Part shown: piece by piece, positions 21,675-30,964 of the stretch
Layout of the letters: the number at the start of each line of letters is the position of its first letter
Position numbering within the stretch: the first letter of the stretch is position 1
Assembly: GCA_905220665.1 (NCBI GenBank)
Contig: CAJNAR010000078.1
Span: 1-30,964 of the forward strand
Reading direction: 5' to 3'
DNA from: Albugo candida
Lineage: Eukaryota > Oomycota > Peronosporomycetes > Albuginales > Albuginaceae
Length of the DNA stretch: 30,964 nt
Notes under the pieces: model-generated
What the model was told of the DNA's origin: nothing
Seen by the model: only the letters and a program-made list of their open reading frames with translations
Databases searched by the model: none
Program-made: the position numbers and the translations under genes

Positions 21675-22415
21675 AAGAAAACTAAAACACCCAACCCATT
21701 CCAGAACTGACATAGCCTTTCCTTACTCCATAAATATAAATAATCCCGGGTCGTACTGTAAGGTATGAAATAGATCAACGTTGCATCAGATTTTACACAA
21801 TGTATCTACTCCATTACGTTTTCGTTTATATGAAATATTAGGTTTCTTACTTCATGCATACAAGGCCTGCAATATCAACCTTATATTAAAACCACTTTTT
21901 GCGCTTGGGTGTGACTCGTTTACTTTAGAAACGTACAGAAGCTAGGAAAACTTCTGACCTGAGCATACATTTATGGGTTTGTCACCAAAAACTTAGAAAG
22001 TTCAGTATCGCCAATCACCACTTCGTAATCGCACGCAAAAGAGCAAAGACTCGTATTGTTCCCAAAAAAAGTACCAGAACAGACATAAGTTTCAGTTCCT
22101 TCATTGATAGAAATAATCTAGCGTTGTCTTGGTATATTTAAAAGCAATAACCGTTGGATCTCATTGTTCAGATTAACCCACCTAACCATTACATTCTTAT
22201 GTGTTGGAATATGCAGTTTGCTACTACATGCTTTCAGGCATAGCATCAGAACTTCAAATCAAAGGATTCGTGGATTTAACTGTGACTCGTATATCCTCCA
22301 AATCGACCGACGTCTCAGACATTGTCTACCAGAAAAGCCATTTCTGACGTTGGCATCCAAACTTTGTAGTTCAGTACGTGAAATGCTTCCCTTTGCAAGC
22401 CAACACTGTCGATGA
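21675..22415. repeat. satellite unit U30, type II, L lead (741 bp)
   Basis: L-lead unit with CCCAAAAAAAGTACC, AGCAATAACC and CCTCCAAATCG near 22295, the first step of a nested series continued in U36, U33, U34 and U40. It matches U37. Confidence 0.93.
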
Positions 22416-23156
22416 AAGAAAACTAAAACACCCAACCCATTCCAGAACTGACATAGCCTTTCCTTACTCCATAAATATAAATAATCCCGGGTCGTACTGT
22501 AAGGTATGAAATAGATCAACGTTGCATCAGATTTTACACAATGTATCTACTCCATTACGTTTTCGTTTATATGAAATATTAAGTTTCTTACTTCATGCAT
22601 ACAAGGCCTGCAATATCAACCTTATATTAAAACCACTTTTTGCGCTTGGGTGTGACTCGTTTACTTTAGAAACGTACAGAAGCTAGGAAAACTTCTGACC
22701 TGAGCATACATTTATGGGTTTGTCACCAAAAACTTAGAAAGTTCAGTATCGCCAATCACCACTTCGTAATCGCACGCAAAAGAGCAAAGACTCGTATTGT
22801 TCCCAAAAATAGTACCAGAACAGACATAAGTTTCAGGTCCTTCATTGATACAAATGATCTAGCGTTGTCTTGGTATATTAAAAAGCAGTAAACGTTGGAT
22901 CTCATTGTTTGGATTAACCCACCCCACCATTACATTTTTATTTGTAAGAGTATGCAGTTTCCTACAACATGCTATCAGGCATAGCATCAGAACTTCAAAT
23001 CAAAGGATTCGTGGATTTGATTGTGACTCGTATATCCTACAAATCGACCGACGTCTCAGACATTGTCTACCAGAAAGGCCATTTCTGACGTTGTCATCCA
23101 AACTTTGTAGTTCAGTACGTGAAATGCTTCCCTTTGCAAGCCAACACTGTCGATGA
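22416..23156. repeat. satellite unit U31, type II, S lead (741 bp)
   Basis: S lead with TATATTAAAAAGCAG, CCCCACC, GAGTATGC, CTACAACATGC, TTTGATTG, GAAAGGCC and GTTGTCATCC. Within the region carrying these alleles it matches U35, four units to the right. Confidence 0.93.
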
Positions 23157-23901
23157 AAGAAAACTAAAACACCCAACCCATTCCAGAACTGACATAGCCT
23201 TTCCTTACTCCATAAATATAAATAATCCCGGGTCGTATTGTAAGGTATGAAATAGATCAACGTTGCATCAGATTTTACACAATGTATCTACTCCATTACG
23301 TTTTCGTTTATATGAAATATTAGGTTTCTTACTTCATGCATACAAGGCCTGCAATATCAAACTTATATTAAAACCACTTTTTGCGCTTGGGTGTGACTCG
23401 TTTACTTTAGAAACGTACAGAAGCTAGGAAAACTTCTGACCTGAGCATACATTTATGGGTTTGTCACCAAAAACTTAGAAAGTTCAGTATCTCCAATCAC
23501 CACTTCGCAATCGCACGCAAAAGAGCAAAGACTCATATTGTTCCTAAAAATAGTAACAGAACAGACATAAGTTTCAGTTCCTTCATTGATAGAAATAATC
23601 TAGCGTTGTCTTGATATATTTAAAAGCAGTAACCGTTGGATCTCATCTCAGTGTTAGATTAACCCACCCAACCATTACATTTTTATTTGTAAGAATATGC
23701 AGTTTGCTACTACATGCTTTCAGGCATAGCATCAGAACTTCAAATCAAAAGATTCGTGGATTTGACTGTGACTCGTATATCCTACAAATCGACCGACGTC
23801 TCAGACATTGTCTACCAGAAAAGCCATTTCTGACGTTGGCATCCAAACTTTGTAGTTCAGTACGTGAAATGCTTCCCTTTGTAAGCCAACACTGTCGATG
23901 A
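23157..23901. repeat. satellite unit U32, type II, Q lead (745 bp)
   Basis: Q-lead unit like U28 and U39, with CAAACTTATATT (private C to A near 23360), ATTCCTAAAAATAGTAAC and CAAAAGATTCG. Confidence 0.93.
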
Positions 23902-25382
23902 AAGAAAACTAAAACACCCAACCCATTCCAGAACTGACATAGCCTTTCCTTACTCCATAAATATAAATAATCCCGGGTCGTACTGTAAGGTATGAAATAG
24001 ATCAACGTTGCATCAGATTTTACACAATGTATCTACTCCATTACGTTTTCGTTTATATGAAATATTAGGTTTCTTACTTCATGCATACAAGGCCTGCAAT
24101 ATCAACCTTATATTAAAACCACTTTTTGCGCTTGGGTGTGACTCGTTTACTTTAGAAACGTACAGAAGCTAGGAAAACTTCTGACCTGAGCATACATTTA
24201 TGGGTTTGTCACCAAAAACTTAGAAAGTTCAGTATCGCCAATCACCACTTCGTAATCGCACGCAAAAGAGCAAAGACTCGTATTGTTCCCAAAAAAAGTA
24301 CCAGAACAGACATAAGTTTCAGTTCCTTCATTGATAGAAATAATCTAGCGTTGTCTTGGTATATTTAAAAGCAATAACCGTTGGATCTCATTGTTCAGAT
24401 TAACCTACCTAACCATTACATTCTTATGTGTTGGAATATGCAGTTTGCTACTACATGCTTTCAGGCATAGCATCAGAACTTCAAATCAAAGGATTCGTGG
24501 ATTTAACTGTGAGTCGTATATCCTCCAAATCGACCGAGGTCTCAGACATTGTCTACCAGAAAAGCCATTTCTGACGTTGGCATCCAAACTTTGTAGTTCA
24601 GTACGTGAAATGCTTCCCTTTGCAAGCCAACACTGTCGATGAAAGAAAACTAAAACACCCAACCCATTCCAGAACTGACATAGCCTTTCCTTACTCCATA
24701 AATATAAATAATCCCGGGTCGTATGTAAGGTATGAAATAGATCAACGTTGCATCAGATTTTACACAATGTATCTACTCCATTACGTTTTCGTTTATATGA
24801 AATATTAGGTTTCTTACTTCATGCATACAAGGCCTGCAATATCAACCTTATATTAAAACCACTTTTTGCGCTTGGGTGTGACTCGTTTACTTTAGAAACG
24901 TACAGAAGCTAGGAAAACTTCTGACCTGAGCATACATTTATGGGTTTGTCACCAAAAACTTAGAAAGTTCAGTATCGCCAATCACCACTTCGTAATCGCA
25001 CGCAAAAGAGCAAAGACTCGTATTGTTCCCAAAAAAAGTACCAGAACAGACATAAGTTTCAGTTCCTTCATTGATAGAAATAATCTAGCGTTGTCTTGGT
25101 ATATTTAAAAGCAATAACCGTTGGATCTCATTGTTCAGATTAACCTACCTAACCATTACATTCTTATGTGTTGGAATATGCAGTTTGCTACTACATGCTT
25201 TCAGGCATAGCATCAGAACTTCAAATCAAAGGATTCGTGGATTTAACTGTGAGTCGTATATCCTCCAAATCGACCGAGGTCTCAGACATTGTCTACCAGA
25301 AAAGCCATTTCTGACGTTGGCATCCAAACTTTGTAGTTCAGTACGTGAAATGCTTCCCTTTGCAAGCCAACACTGTCGATGA
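23902..25382. repeat. satellite units U33-U34, adjacent L' pair
   Basis: U33 (23902-24642) and U34 (24643-25382) share the derived set AACCTACCTAACC, GTGAGTCG, CCTCCAAATCG and CGAGGTCTCAG, which breaks the otherwise constant CGACGTCTCAG word. U34 is one base shorter (GTATGTAAGG in place of GTACTGTAAGG). The same set recurs in U40, so it spread beyond an adjacent duplication. Confidence 0.93.
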
Positions 25383-26123
25383 AAGAAAACTAAAACACCC
25401 AACCCATTCCAGAACTGACATAGCCTTTCCTTACTCCATAAATATAAATAATCCCGGGTCGTACTGTAAGGTATGAAATAGATCAACGTTGCATCAGATT
25501 TTACACAATGTATCTACTCCATTACGTTTTCGTTTATATGAAATATTAAGTTTCTTACTTCATGCATACAAGGCCTGCAATATCAACCTTATATTAAAAC
25601 CACTTTTTGCGCTTGGGTGTGACTCGTTTACTTTAGAAACGTACAGAAGCTAGGAAAACTTCTGACCTGAGCATACATTTATGGGTTTGTCACCAAAAAC
25701 TTAGAAAGTTCAGTATCGCCAATCACCACTTCGTAATCGCACGCAAAAGAGCAAAGACTCGTATTGTTCCCAAAAATAGTACCAGAACAGACATAAGTTT
25801 CAGGTCCTTCATTGATACAAATGATCTAGCGTTGTCTTGGTATATTAAAAAGCAGTAAACGTTGGATCTCATTGTTTGGATTAACCCACCCCACCATTAC
25901 ATTTTTATTTGTAAGAGTATGCAGTTTCCTACAACATGCTATCAGGCATAGCATCAGAACTTCAAATCAAAGGATTCGTGGATTTGATTGTGACTCGTAT
26001 ATCCTACAAATCGACCGACGTCTCAGACATTGTCTACCAGAAAGGCCATTTCTGACGTTGTCATCCAAACTTTGTAGTTCAGTACGTGAAATGCTTCCCT
26101 TTGCAAGCCAACACTGTCGATGA
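25383..26123. repeat. satellite unit U35, type II, S lead (741 bp)
   Basis: It repeats the S alleles of U31 at an offset of 2967 bp (four units), including GAGTATGC and GAAAGGCC. The sequence after it has AATATATC and GAAATGTTAAG, not the AATGTATC and GAAATATTAGG that follow U31, so the shared tract ends soon after 26200. Confidence 0.93.
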
Positions 26124-26864
26124 AAGAAAACTAAAACACCCAACCCATTCCAGAACTGACATAGCCTTTCCTTACTCCATAAATATAAATAATCCCGGGT
26201 CGTATTGTAAGGTATGAAATAGATCAACGTTGCATCAGATTTTACACAATATATCTACTCCATTACGTTTTCGTTAATATGAAATGTTAAGTTTCTTACT
26301 TCATGCATACAAGGCCTGCAATATCAACCTTATATTAAAACCACTTTTTGCGCTTGGGTGTGACTCGTTTACTTTAGAAACGTACAGAAGCTAGGAAAAC
26401 TTCTGACCTGAGCATACATTTATGGGTTTGTCACCAAAAACTTAGAAAGTTCAGTATCGCCAATCACCACTTCGTAATCGCACGCAAAAGAGCAAAGACT
26501 CGTATTGTTCCCAAAAATAGTACCAGAACAGACATAAGTTTCAGTTCCTTCATTGATAGAAATAATCTAGCGTTGTCTTGGTATATTTAAAAGCAATAAC
26601 CGTTGGATCTCATTGTTCAGATTAACCTACCTAACCATTACATTCTTATGTGTTGGAATATGCAGTTTGCTACTACATGCTTTCAGGCATAGCATCAGAA
26701 CTTCAAATCAAAGGATTCGTGGATTTAACTGTGAGTCGTATATCCTCCAAATCGACCGACGTCTCAGACATTGTCTACCAGAAAAGCCATTTCTGACGTT
26801 GGCATCCAAACTTTGTAGTTCAGTACGTGAAATGCTTCCCTTTGCAAGCCAACACTGTCGATGA
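26124..26864. repeat. satellite unit U36, intermediate L' unit (741 bp)
   Basis: It has AACCTACCTAACC, GTGAGTCG and CCTCCAAATCG but keeps the standard CGACGTCTCAG. It is thus one step short of the full U33/U34/U40 allele set and one step beyond U30/U37. Confidence 0.93.
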
Positions 26865-27605
26865 AAGAAAACTAAAACACCCAACCCATTCCAGAACTGA
26901 CATAGCCTTTCCTTACTCCATAAATATAAATAATCCCGGGTCGTACTGTAAGGTATGAAATAGATCAACGTTGCATCAGATTTTACACAATGTATCTACT
27001 CCATTACGTTTTCGTTTATATGAAATATTAGGTTTCTTACTTCATGCATACAAGGCCTGCAATATCAACCTTATATTAAAACCACTTTTTGCGCTTGGGT
27101 GTGACTCGTTTACTTTAGAAACGTACAGAAGCTAGGAAAACTTCTGACCTGAGCATACATTTATGGGTTTGTCACCAAAAACTTAGAAAGTTCAGTATCG
27201 CCAATCACCACTTCGTAATCGCACGCAAAAGAGCAAAGACTCGTATTGTTCCCAAAAAAAGTACCAGAACAGACATAAGTTTCAGTTCCTTCATTGATAG
27301 AAATAATCTAGCGTTGTCTTGGTATATTTAAAAGCAATAACCGTTGGATCTCATTGTTCAGATTAACCCACCTAACCATTACATTCTTATGTGTTGGAAT
27401 ATGCAGTTTGCTACTACATGCTTTCAGGCATAGCATCAGAACTTCAAATCAAAGGATTCGTGGATTTAACTGTGACTCGTATATCCTCCAAATCGACCGA
27501 CGTCTCAGACATTGTCTACCAGAAAAGCCATTTCTGACGTTGGCATCCAAACTTTGTAGTTCAGTACGTGAAATGCTTCCCTTTGCAAGCCAACACTGTC
27601 GATGA
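26865..27605. repeat. satellite unit U37, type II, L lead (741 bp)
   Basis: L-lead unit with CCTCCAAATCG and CCCAAAAAAAGTACC, matching U30 at an offset of 5190 bp (seven units). Confidence 0.93.
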
Positions 27606-28346
27606 AAGAAAACTAAAACACCCAACCCATTCCAGAACTGACATAGCCTTTCCTTACTCCATAAATATAAATAATCCCGGGTCGTACTGTAAGGTATGAA
27701 ATAGATCAACGTTGCATCAGATTTTACACAATGTATCTACTCCATTACGTTTTCGTTTATATGAAATATTAAGTTTCTTACTTCATGCATACAAGGCCTG
27801 CAATATCAACCTTATATTAAAACCACTTTTTGCGCTTGGGTGTGACTCGTTTACTTTAGAAACGTACAGAAGCTAGGAAAACTTCTGACCTGAGCATACA
27901 TTTATGGGTTTGTCACCAAAAACTTAGAAAGTTCAGTATCGCCAATCACCACTTCGTAATCGCACGCAAAAGAGCAAAGACTCGTATTGTTCCCAAAAAT
28001 AGTACCAGAACAGACATAAGTTTCAGGTCCTTCATTGATACAAATGATCTAGCGTTGTCTTGGTATATTTAAAAGCAGTAAACGTTGGATCTCTTTCTTT
28101 AGATTAACCCACCCAACCATGACATTTTTATTTGTAAGAATATGCAGTTTCCTACTGCATGCTATCAGGCATAGCATCACAACTTCAAATCAAAGGATTC
28201 GTGGATTTAACTGTGACTCGTATATCCTACAAATCGACCGACGTCTCAGACATTGTCTACCAGAAAAGCCATTTCTGACGTTGGCATCCAAACTTTGTAG
28301 TTCAGTAGGTGAAATGCTTCCCTTTGCAAGCCAACGCTGTCGATGA
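27606..28346. repeat. satellite unit U38, type II, P lead (741 bp)
   Basis: P-lead unit matching U27 in its lead region, with a private ATCACAACTTC (G to C near 28179). It has GATACAAATG, which also occurs in U1, U31, U35 and U41. Confidence 0.93.
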
Positions 28347-29089
28347 AAGAAAACTAAAACACCCAAACCATTCCAGAACTGACATAGACTTTCTTTACTC
28401 CATAAATATAACTAATCCCGGGTCGTATGGTAAGGTATGAAATAGATCAACGTTGCATCAGATTTTACACAATATATCTACTCCATTACGTTTTCGTTCA
28501 TATGAAATGTTAAGTTTCTTACTTCATGCACACAAGGCCTGGCATACCAACCTTATTAAAAACATTTTTTGCGCTTGGGTGTGACTCGTATACTCTAGAA
28601 ACGTACAGAAGCTAGGAAAACTTCTGACCTGAGCATACATTTATGGGTTTGTCACCAAAAACTTAGAAAGTTCAGTATCTCCAATCACCACTTCGCAATC
28701 GCACGCAAAAGAGCAAAGACTCATATTGTTCCTAAAAATAGTACCAGAACAGACATAAGTTTCAGTTCCTTCATTGATAGAAATAATCTAGCGTTGTCTT
28801 GATATATTTAAAAGCAGTAACCGTTGGATCTCATCTCAGTGTTAGATTAACCCACCCAACCATTACATTTTTATTTGTAAGAATATGCAGTTTGCTACTA
28901 CATGCTTTCAGGCATAGCATCAGAACTTCAAATCAAAAGATTCGTGGATTTGACTGTGACTCGTATATCCTACAAATCGACCGACGTCTCAGACATTGTC
29001 TACCAGAAAAGCCATTTCTGACGTTGGCATCCAAACTTTGTAGTTCAGTACGTGAAATGCTTCCCTTTGTAAGCCAACACTGTCGATGA
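28347..29089. repeat. satellite unit U39, Q lead with a type I patch (743 bp)
   Basis: The first part (about 28362-28553) carries type I words (CTTTCTTTACTCC, GTATGGTAAGG, CCTGGCATACC) and private changes (CGTTCATATG, TGCACACAAGG). The rest is a type II Q unit like U28 and U32, with CAAAAGATTCG. Confidence 0.93.
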
Positions 29090-29830
29090 AAGAAAACTAA
29101 AACACCCAACCCATTCCAGAACTGACATAGCCTTTCCTTACTCCATAAATATAAATAATCCCGGGTCGTACTGTAAGGTATGAAATAGATCAACGTTGCA
29201 TCAGATTTTACACAATGTATCTACTCCATTACGTTTTCGTTTATATGAAATATTAGGTTTCTTACTTCATGCATACAAGGCCTGCAATATCAACCTTATA
29301 TTAAAACCACTTTTTGCGCTTGGGTGTGACTCGTTTACTTTAGAAACGTACAGAAGCTAGGAAAACTTCTGACCTGAGCATACATTTATGGGTTTGTCAC
29401 CAAAAACTTAGAAAGTTCAGTATCGCCAATCACCACTTCGTAATCGCACGCAAAAGAGCAAAGACTCGTATTGTTCCCAAAAATAGTACCAGAACAGACA
29501 TAAGTTTCAGTTCCTTCATTGATAGAAATAATCTAGCGTTGTCTTGGTATATTTAAAAGCAATAACCGTTGGATCTCATTGTTCAGATTAACCTACCTAA
29601 CCATTACATTCTTATGTGTTGGAATATGCAGTTTGCTACTACATGCTTTCAGGCATAGCATCAGAACTTCAAATCAAAGGATTCGTGGATTTAACTGTGA
29701 GTCGTATATCCTCCAAATCGACCGAGGTCTCAGACATTGTCTACCAGAAAAGCCATTTCTGACGTTGGCATCCAAACTTTGTAGTTCAGTACGTGAAATG
29801 CTTCCCTTTGCAAGCCAACACTGTCGATGA
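29090..29830. repeat. satellite unit U40, L' unit (741 bp)
   Basis: It carries the full derived set of U33/U34 (AACCTACC, GTGAGTCG, CCTCCAAATCG, CGAGGTC) but has CCCAAAAATAGTACC, not their CCCAAAAAAAGTACC, upstream. Confidence 0.93.
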
Positions 29831-30571
29831 AAGAAAACTAAAACACCCAACCCATTCCAGAACTGACATAGCCTTTCCTTACTCCATAAATATAAATAAT
29901 CCCGGGTCGTACTGTAAGGTATGAAATAGATCAACGTTGCATCAGATTTTACACAATGTATCTACTCCATTACGTTTTCGTTTATATGAAATATTAAGTT
30001 TCTTACTTCATGCATACAAGGCCTGCAATATCAACCTTATATTAAAACCACTTTTTGCGCTTGGGTGTGACTCGTTTACTTTAGAAACGTACAGAAGCTA
30101 GGAAAACTTCTGACCTGAGCATACATTTATGGGTTTGTCACCAAAAACTTAGAAAGTTCAGTATCGCCAATCACCACTTCGTAATCGCACGCAAAAGAGC
30201 AAAGACTCGTATTGTTCCCAAAAATAGTACCAGAACAGACATAAGTTTCAGTTCCTTCATTGATACAAATGATCTAGCGTTGTCTTGGTATATTAAAAAG
30301 CAGTAAACGTTGGATCTCATTGTTTGGATTAACCCACCCCACCATTACATTTTTATTTGTAAGAATATGCAGTTTCCTACAACATGCTATCAGGCATAGC
30401 ATCAGAACTTCAAATCAAAGGATTCGTGGATTTGATTGTGACTCGTATATCCTACAAATCGACCGACGTCTCAGACATTGTCTACCAGAAAAGCCATTTC
30501 TGACGTTGGCATCCAAACTTTGTAGTTCAGTACGTGAAATGCTTCCCTTTGCAAGCCAACACTGTCGATGA
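29831..30571. repeat. satellite unit U41, type II, S lead (741 bp)
   Basis: S lead with TATATTAAAAAGCAG, CCCCACC and CTACAACATGC. It lacks three further changes of U31 and U35: it reads GAATATGC, GAAAAGCC and GTTGGCATCC. It may be ancestral to the other S units, or a recombinant. Confidence 0.93.
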
Positions 30572-30964
30572 AAGAAAACTAAAACACCCAACCCATTCCA
30601 GAACTGACATAGCCTTTCCTTACTCCATAAATATAAATAATCCCGGGTCGTACTGTAAGGTATGAAATAGATCAACGTTGCATCAGATTTTACACAATGT
30701 ATCTACTCCATTACGTTTTCGTTTATATGAAATATTAAGTTTCTTACTTCATGCATACAAGGCCTGCAATATCAACCTTATATTAAAACCACTTTTTGCG
30801 CTTGGGTGTGACTCGTTTACTTTAGAAACGTACAGAAGCTAGGAAAACCTGAGCATTTTGACCGGGTTTGTCACCAAAAACTTAGAAAGTTCAGTATCCT
30901 CAATCACCACTTCGTAATCGCACGCAAAAGAGCAAAGACTCGTATTGTTCCCAAAAATAGTACT
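30572..30964. repeat. satellite unit U42, partial and rearranged
   Basis: The first 260 bases are ordinary type II. From about 30848 bases are missing after GGAAAAC, which removes the right arm of the inverted repeat, and the usual CATACATTTATGGG is replaced by CATTTTGACCGGG. Normal sequence resumes at TTTGTCACC, followed by the ATCCTCAATC variant shared only with U13. The window ends inside half Y. Confidence 0.93.

Larger units (their letters stand above)
1..30964. repeat. satellite DNA array, ~740-bp tandem unit
   Basis: Head-to-tail copies of one non-coding unit fill the window, with homologous landmarks recurring every 719-748 bp. The word GTCGATGA ends at 1070, 1808, 2546, 3284 and so on to 30571. 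Forty-one complete units and two partial ones are present, all in the same orientation. The unit is AT-rich (36.9% G+C by hand count of 1557-2294) with more C than G on the + strand (158 against 114). Nearly every unit has one CCCGGG (SmaI) site, so a SmaI digest should give a ladder of about 740 bp. Local head-to-tail amplification by unequal exchange is the usual explanation for such arrays (inference). The family name and chromosomal location cannot be read from the sequence. Confidence 0.98.

Noticed and set aside
328..30964. CRISPR array or bacterial repeat system
   Set aside because: Repeats of about 740 bp without short constant repeats separated by unique spacers, and without cas genes, do not fit.
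1..30964. 5S rRNA, tRNA, snRNA or rDNA spacer repeat unit
   Set aside because: I see no pol III A and B boxes in tRNA-like arrangement, no 5S-like internal control region, no T-run terminators after a conserved RNA-like segment, and no rRNA core sequence.
1..30964. Tandem transposon, retroelement or viral remnants
   Set aside because: No terminal inverted repeats, long terminal repeats, target-site duplications, poly-A tails or protein-domain remnants recur with the unit; boundaries between units are seamless.
1..30964. A previously undescribed gene system
   Set aside because: There is no coding content to support one. The interest of the window lies in satellite evolution, not in an encoded pathway.

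Overview
The window is almost entirely one satellite-DNA array: 41 complete head-to-tail units of about 740 bp (719 to 748 bp), plus a partial unit at each end, all in one orientation. I find no credible protein gene, RNA gene, transposon or CRISPR array. A multi-kilobase array of this kind points to eukaryotic heterochromatin (centromeric, pericentromeric or subtelomeric; the sequence does not say which). I do not recognise the family and cannot name the organism. A hand-counted unit (1557-2294) is 36.9% G+C, with 22 CpG against about 24 expected, so CpG is not depleted. That argues weakly against a lineage with long-term heavy CpG methylation.

Unit phase used here: each unit ends at the base equivalent to 1070 (end of the word GTCGATGA), which gives units U1 (328-1070) to U41 (29831-30571), with U0 and U42 partial. 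Each unit is itself an old dimer of two diverged halves of about 369 bp, called X and Y. Matching words recur in the same order at an offset of 366-370 bp through the whole unit.

Layout. (1) 1-190: a degenerate edge segment, only loosely collinear with half Y. (2) 191 to about 900: type II satellite. (3) About 900-12089: a homogenised type I block of near-identical 738-bp units. Six of its units are a 719-bp deletion haplotype, D, crowded toward the right side. (4) About 12089-30964: older, mosaic type II satellite with units of 739-748 bp. Its units carry different alleles at a short hypervariable spot, called leads here: L (TCATTGTTCAG), U (TCTTTGTTTAG), P (TCTTTCTTTAG), Q (TCATCTCAGTGTTAG), S (TCATTGTTTGG). 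Toward the right these form an irregular higher-order order of Q, then L units, then S. The last partial unit (from about 30840) carries a disruptive rearrangement.

Nothing here works as a set of genes. The content is an evolutionary record of dimerisation, mutation, gene conversion and unequal exchange. The signals most worth following are the X/Y dimer, the recent type I amplification inside type II, the linked D haplotype, a 44-bp block unchanged in every copy, and an inverted repeat whose arms are kept while its loop varies. All comparisons were made by eye.
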